DNA of 64,000 nucleotides. It comes from Otis tarda. Taxonomy: Eukaryota > Chordata > Aves > Otidiformes > Otididae. The translations under genes and the position numbers were made by a program. Shown piece after piece: positions 58,795 through 64,000 of the stretch (position 1 is the stretch's first letter; each line of letters opens with the position of its first letter). The notes beneath the pieces are model-generated. The model made no database searches and had not been told where the DNA came from. It worked only from the letters and a program-made list of their open reading frames with translations. The stretch spans positions 7,750,001-7,814,000 of the forward strand of contig CM048572.1 of NCBI GenBank assembly GCA_026413225.1, in the 5' to 3' direction.

Positions 58795-60816
58795 TCAGAT
58801 GCTTTGATCATGTGTGTTAGCATGTCCTCCGCTGCCTGGTAATACGTGGACTTCTGGGGAAATGTGATTTTCTAGTCTGACAGTCTCCTGATTGCCCTGG
58901 GTTCTTCCAGTGATACCTTCCATAGAGTAAATGCAGTTTTGCCCTATCAGCTTAGGGGAGGTGGGTAAAGCAGCAGCTTCTAGATGATTCTTCTCTGTTC
59001 TATAAACATTGTCCTTTTGCTTTAGATAGCCACTGTTTGTAACATTGTACTTAGGACTCACATTTCCGGGCGGACTTGAATCATAAAGCAGCTGACCCTC
59101 ATCATCAGTGTCAGCATCTATATATTTGTGTATACCAGCATCATGGAAGTTGAAAGCTATGGCTGTCTGCGTCTCTGGTGACTTTGGGGGTGTTCTCGCA
59201 CTCGCAGTTGTGTAGATCGAGGTTTCTGGGCTCATGAGCGATCTGTCAGAGAGTAAGGAAGTATCTGTGACAGCAGCAGCAGCTCCCCGGCTCTTGAGAG
59301 TGTCTGGATATATTCTCAGTACATTTGATGCTGGTACTAATGTGCTGGTGTCCTCTTCCATGAAGTTGACTTTCAGAGATCTTAGTTTTAAAGGGTTACT
59401 GGCCTTTATGGAGCTTTTGGGACTTTCTATGAAAAAAGCAGAACGATGGCTGCCTTCAGAGCTTGGGTTCATTTCCACAAATCTGGCACCGTTCCCCTCT
59501 GGCCTGCTCTGCTCCTGAATCACATTAATGCCACCTTTGCAGGGAAGGGTAGCCAGAGGGCTGTGGGAAAACCTCCCGGAGTCAGGGAACTCTGCTGCAC
59601 AACTTATGAAGCTGTCGATGCTGGACATGCTCCTCATGTCAATGATCCCATCAGCGCGAGTCGTCAGCAAGGGCACCATAGGGCCAGGAAGGGTTTCCAT
59701 TTCTAGCTCTTCCTTTTGCTTTCCCGGTTGACTCGACTCTTTAGTATTCAGGTTTGGCTGGGACTGAGTTTTTGCCATTTTGTTGTACATGTCCTCCAGC
59801 TGTTGGACATTCAGGTGCTGGGGACTTGAAGATGACCTGGCTTTTTCTGGAGATCCTTGTTCCTTAGTTTCAAAAGATTTACTAGAACTAGTTTCGGAGA
59901 GCGTTCTCTTGGTCCATTTCCATTTGCTGGGAGATAAATGATTGTCCTGAACTTTATCCTTTTTGGCTATACTTTCTCCATTCTTTTCAACCACAATGTC
60001 CATGAGTTCTATACTGCGGGCAAACGCATCCTTCATGTTCATGGAGACAATACTGCCGTTCCTTTTTGCTCTTTCAAGAGCTTCCCTGCGCTTAATGGCT
60101 TTCTCCTGCCTCTTCTGCTCTTTGTAGAACTCAGAGAAGTTATTGACAATAATTGGGATGGGAAGAGCAATCACCAGCACTCCAGCAATGCAGCACAGTC
60201 CTCCTACTATTTTACCTAAAAGTGTTTTGGGGTAGATGTCTCCGTAGCCTACTGTTGTCATGGTGATTGTTGCCCACCAGAAAGAAGCTGGGATGCTCTT
60301 GAATTTTGTATCATCCTCATCCTTTTCTGCAAAAAACACTAAACTGGAAAAGATCATAATGCCCATGGCCAAAAACAAGATGAGTAATCCAAGCTCATTG
60401 TAACTCCTCCTCAGTGTAAACCCCAAGGACTGTAAACCCGTTGAGTGCCGGGCGAGCTTTAGAATCCGGAGTATCCTCATAATCCGAAATATTTGGACCA
60501 CTCGTCGTACATTTTGGAACTGAAGTACACTTTTATTGGATTCTGTGAGGAAGATAGTGACATAGTACGGCAAGATAGCTAGCAAATCAATAGCATTCAG
60601 CGGGCCTTTGAAAAATTTCCATTTCTTAGGCGAGGATAGGAACCGCAAGAGGTATTCCATTGTAAACCATGCAATGCACACCGCTTCCACGTGGGCAAGT
60701 TGGGGATTATCTGTGGTCTGCCCAAATTCATCCATGCCTTGTAGTTCAGGAAGTGTGTTAAGGGACAAGGCAATTGTAGATAGTACAATAAACATGATGG
60801 AAATGATTGCCAAAAT
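58795..60816 (-). CDS. KCNB1: KCNB1 (Kv2.1) last coding exon: S1 to C-terminus
   Basis: One uninterrupted 673-residue exon of a voltage-gated delayed-rectifier K+ channel alpha subunit (tetramer in neuronal plasma membrane). The exon starts with ILAIIS right after the acceptor 'ctctttcctttccag'; no initiator ATG is present because the T1 domain lies in an upstream exon outside the window. Seen in order (exon residues counted from the L): S1 from the start; voltage sensor S4 [17 protein letters not shown] (60448-60507 to the last Arg); selectivity filter TVGYGD (60238-60255); S6 with PIP gate motif; a long C-terminal tail; stop TGA at 58795-58797. The clustering/VAP-binding (PRC) motif [10 protein letters not shown] is intact at 59599-59643. 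Paralog choice: [27 protein letters not shown] and the end DQSI match Kv2.1; human Kv2.2 has LNDNRQ, SPNKWKF, DATKFTSIPAS and a different end. Nothing suggests a pseudogene. Confidence 0.97.
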   Translation of the reverse strand: MLAIISIMFIVLSTIALSLNTLPELQGMDEFGQTTDNPQLAHVEAVCIAWFTMEYLLRFLSSPKKWKFFKGPLNAIDLLAILPYYVTIFLTESNKSVLQFQNVRRVVQIFRIMRILRILKLARHSTGLQSLGFTLRRSYNELGLLILFLAMGIMIFSSLVFFAEKDEDDTKFKSIPASFWWATITMTTVGYGDIYPKTLLGKIVGGLCCIAGVLVIALPIPIIVNNFSEFYKEQKRQEKAIKRREALERAKRNGSIVSMNMKDAFARSIELMDIVVEKNGESIAKKDKVQDNHLSPSKWKWTKRTLSETSSSKSFETKEQGSPEKARSSSSPQHLNVQQLEDMYNKMAKTQSQPNLNTKESSQPGKQKEELEMETLPGPMVPLLTTRADGIIDMRSMSSIDSFISCAAEFPDSGRFSHSPLATLPCKGGINVIQEQSRPEGNGARFVEMNPSSEGSHRSAFFIESPKSSIKASNPLKLRSLKVNFMEEDTSTLVPASNVLRIYPDTLKSRGAAAAVTDTSLLSDRSLMSPETSIYTTASARTPPKSPETQTAIAFNFHDAGIHKYIDADTDDEGQLLYDSSPPGNVSPKYNVTNSGYLKQKDNVYRTEKNHLEAAALPTSPKLIGQNCIYSMEGITGRTQGNQETVRLENHISPEVHVLPGSGGHANTHDQSI

Positions 60817-63800
60817 CTGGAAAGGAAAGAGAAAACAGTGAGTTCATCTCAGAATATATGACGATCATTGGCATTAACGCATGGCTGTATTGCCACCTAC
60901 ACATTTCAAGACTGATTTTGCTCTTAGCACACAGAAGTCAGACAACCAATGCATCCTCAGGTGTTTTTATTTTAGAAGCTGCTTTAGTTGTGTCAGATTC
61001 ATACAGGAAATAAAGCATCTACTTCAACTCCTGTGCCTCCATCTCTGTGTAGTCAAGGAATGCGTACCAAGCAGCTAGGATGCCAGGAGGGTTGTGAGGC
61101 AGTTCACAGCAGGAGCTTTTGATTAACTGCTAATTAGGTGCCCAACAAAACCCATCTGGACAACAGGCTCTGAAATTTAAGCAAGAAGGAATGCAGTTGT
61201 GAATGCAAGATTCGATCAGAGCGATGTCCTCCATTTAATGCACAGTTACATCTGTAGTTCTGGGAGTCTACGGCTAACTACAGAGACATGTGTACAGTCC
61301 TACTACATATAAGCACACAAGTAATACACTCTTTTAAAGTTACTCATCTCTCATTTGAAACTTGATGGTTGTGAAATACACGAAAACTTTACCAAGCTTT
61401 CTAAAACATTTTGAGCTCTGGGCTACTCTGCAAGTGACCAACTGGCCATCCTAGCTCTTCATCACTGCCAAGGAAAGAGCAAACTCATCCAGGCAAACCA
61501 AACTGCACAACACTGAGACAGCCAAGGCAGGGCAGGTCCAGCCACTGGAGAGCTCATCTATTACCAGAAACCAGCTCTTGGGCTGGTTTTCTGAATGCAA
61601 TGAGAGGAGAAGGGTTTGTAGTGAGCAGCCTCTCTAAAAACCCCCATAAATCAGATCAGGTCCTGGGCCATCGGCTCTGTGCAGAGCCGGCAAGCGTGAT
61701 GTGCTGGATTAGCGCATTTGCAGCTTTCAGCTAGTGTGAGCAGGCTATTCTTCCATACCTGTTTCATACAGACTATATAAATACTATACAGACTTTGCTA
61801 TACTTTCCAGTTTCCCTAATTATATTCTCTTAAAGTCATTTTAGGGAGGTTTTAGAGCCGACAGACAATTTGAAGAGTGTTTTTTTCTTATAGTGAATTC
61901 TTTCTCTAGTTTGTTAATTGGGTAGGAATGTATCTAATTCCTTAGAATACTGCCAAAACCCAACAATGATTTCAGAACACATGTATACGTGACTAATGTT
62001 TTAAGTATTTATTTCAGTGTAAGCTGGTCCCTTGTGCTTGCTTTTCTCCTGCTTGATAGAAAAGCAGCATGAAAACAATTGCAACGTATGTGTGTGATGG
62101 CTAGGTACACAGTATTAAGCCATGAATTATAAAATGTATGACAAGGGTTCTGCACCATGTATTGCAAATGACACACTCCTTCCTTGCCCATGTAACTAGA
62201 TTTTAGGTTTCCTCACAGTGACCTTTCTCAGCCAGCCTCACAAAAGCAGAATATCCAGAGTTACCACCTGGGACACTGGAGAAAGAAATCCTTGCAGGAT
62301 TTCTCTTCAGCCAGGCCCAGCACAGACATCCTGACCGTCAGGAAATATCAGACTTCTGAACATTTATCCCTAAACCGTCAGCCACTACAAGGGAACAGCC
62401 TTGCTGCTGTAGGATAAACACGCAGATCCAGCATGGTTCAGAAACACTGTGGTCTTCTCAAGGACAGCCTCATCTCTTCTCCAAAGCTGAAAGGCAGAAA
62501 TTGTCTACAAAGGCCAGAAGCTTCACTTGAATTAAACTCACATAGCTTAAGCTATAGCTTTAGGAGAAAAGCCTACATACCTTAAAAAAAATCCAAATTT
62601 AAGGCAAGAGTTTCAAATTTGAAATTCTGATTTCAACAAGTGTTTTAAAATCCACTTGCTGTTAAGAAAATCCCTTCCAAAGCAATGCAATAAAATCGTT
62701 TACCTTTTAACTCACTAAAATGTACCATATAACTTTGATTTCTACATGACACTGCAGACCTAGTAATTCAATCTGAAGAAGGAGAATTGACTAGAAACAA
62801 AAATTAGCTCCATTAAACACTCTGGTTTAATTATCTAAATTGGATTAAATGAAAGAAGTGAACGGTGTAAATGGACCCTATGGAATGCTCCAGTACCGGG
62901 AATTTTAGAATAGCTTTTTTCAGTTACTAACTTGTTACCAGGAAAAACGCTGGATAGATTCCTTTTCCTTTCTAAACAGGTCACCTAAAAGAATGTTTGT
63001 GGTTAGCTGTGCTGTGCACCCTCGCAGTGCTAGCAAACCTTTAGCCTCCTCCTCGCTGCCTTCCTTCTTCCGTAAATTTGCTGCTGAAATACGAACAACT
63101 CCACAACAACTTGTGCAATGGGAGGTTCACCTGGTCGAGAGTCTTTGCGGGTCAATGAACCAGGGAAGCTCCAGGATGAAGAGAAGCAGAGAGGGATACA
63201 GGGAAAAGTGCTTGAACTGATGGCTTCAAACTCAAATAACTCAAGTGCCTCACGGTGAAGTGGGGAGAACCCCAAGAAACAGGGAGCCAGATCTGCTTTC
63301 CTAGAAGGCTCTTCTAGTGTTTCTGCTGTCGTTTCTTTGTTTACAAGCCAACATTTCTGAAGGTGTTTGGGTTGTTTTCAATGGCAATTTCAAATTTTTG
63401 CTTCGTTTTGTCTCTGCCCACTATACTCAGAAAGGCTTGCTTATTTTAACTTAGATGTACCTAGTGTGTTTTATCTCCTTCACTTTCAGTGTAAATATTA
63501 ACACTCCATCTTTATTCAGTGGATGGCATCCAGCAGCAGTAATTGGTGTCAAACCTTCTGTTTCCTTTGATATACCTTCCTGCTTTGAAGATCAAGGTAA
63601 TGCCAGATGAACATAAATTTGAAAACTAGGAGATCTGAGGGTAAAATTTGTTTTTGGCTTAGCAGATTTAGCCATAGAGCTAAGCAATAAACAGAGACAG
63701 GCATTTATCATTTCTCCCATAAGTTGTAGCAAGATGTCATTTGTGCTCCTAAGATACAGATTTTCCCCCTTATTGATCGACTGCAATCATACATCTTTGG

Positions 63801-64000
63801 GAATCTTATCAGGCTAAGAAAAACTTCTAAATACGAGTTAACTGTCCTCAGGTATTCAAAGTACTTTTCAGTTGGAAATTACAAAAACTGTGAGATTAAA
63901 TATCTCCAGTGGGGTTTAGAGGATCCTTTTCCTTCTCTAAAGCATACCCTCATCCTGCTAGCATCCACCATCCAACCGCTCAAGGAGCAGTTGTCCACAA
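60817..64000 (-). other. KCNB1: KCNB1 intron (3' part)
   Basis: Begins (on the - strand, ends) with the acceptor 'ctctttcctttccag' at 60817-60831 and continues past the window edge. The T1-domain exon expected upstream is not found here, in line with the large intron of KCNB1 in other vertebrates. No repeats or nested genes are recognised. Confidence 0.9.

Noticed and set aside
58795..60816. Assignment of the channel exon to KCNB2, suggested by the SBSPON neighbour
   Set aside because: Paralog-diagnostic residues in the S1-S2 loop, the pore turret and the C-terminus all match Kv2.1.

Overview
This is vertebrate nuclear DNA, almost certainly from a bird. It holds GT-AG introns, a CpG-island promoter, long gene-poor stretches, and the 3' end of a CR1 LINE (17643-17795), the characteristic avian retrotransposon. 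Only two protein-coding genes can be supported, and they point towards each other. No virus, prokaryotic system, CRISPR array or RNA gene could be recognised.

Layout. 1 to about 17.0 kb is intergenic, with an old CR1/L3-like fragment, a MIR-like fragment and a long poly(T). A CpG island at about 17.03-17.64 kb starts a five-exon gene on the + strand (coding 17319-28704). All exons join in frame into a 266-residue secreted protein of the SBSPON family: signal peptide, somatomedin B domain, thrombospondin type-1 repeat and a conserved cysteine-rich C-terminal region. From about 29.5 to 57 kb no coding sequence is recognisable; this interval has candidate conserved non-coding blocks, G/C homopolymer tracts, a 32-bp palindrome and A/T-rich low complexity. 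At 58795-60816 on the - strand lies the last coding exon of a Kv2 potassium channel, from S1 to the stop. Its variable tail identifies it as KCNB1 (Kv2.1), not KCNB2. Its intron runs out of the window at 64000, so the N-terminal T1 exon lies outside.

Main point of interest. In human, SBSPON is convergent with KCNB2 on chromosome 8 (with STAU2 nearby), while KCNB1 lies on chromosome 20 near STAU1 with no annotated SBSPON relative that I know of. Here an intact SBSPON-family gene is convergent with KCNB1. The simplest reading is that this is a second SBSPON copy (ohnolog) left from the vertebrate whole-genome duplications, kept in this bird lineage and lost in mammals. It has features of its own, including a basic RKKR site between the TSR and the C-terminal region. 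Orthology was judged by reading and from memory of the human proteins, not by a search.

The two genes have no known functional link: one encodes an extracellular-matrix type protein, the other a neuronal delayed-rectifier channel. Their association looks like inherited synteny rather than a pathway.
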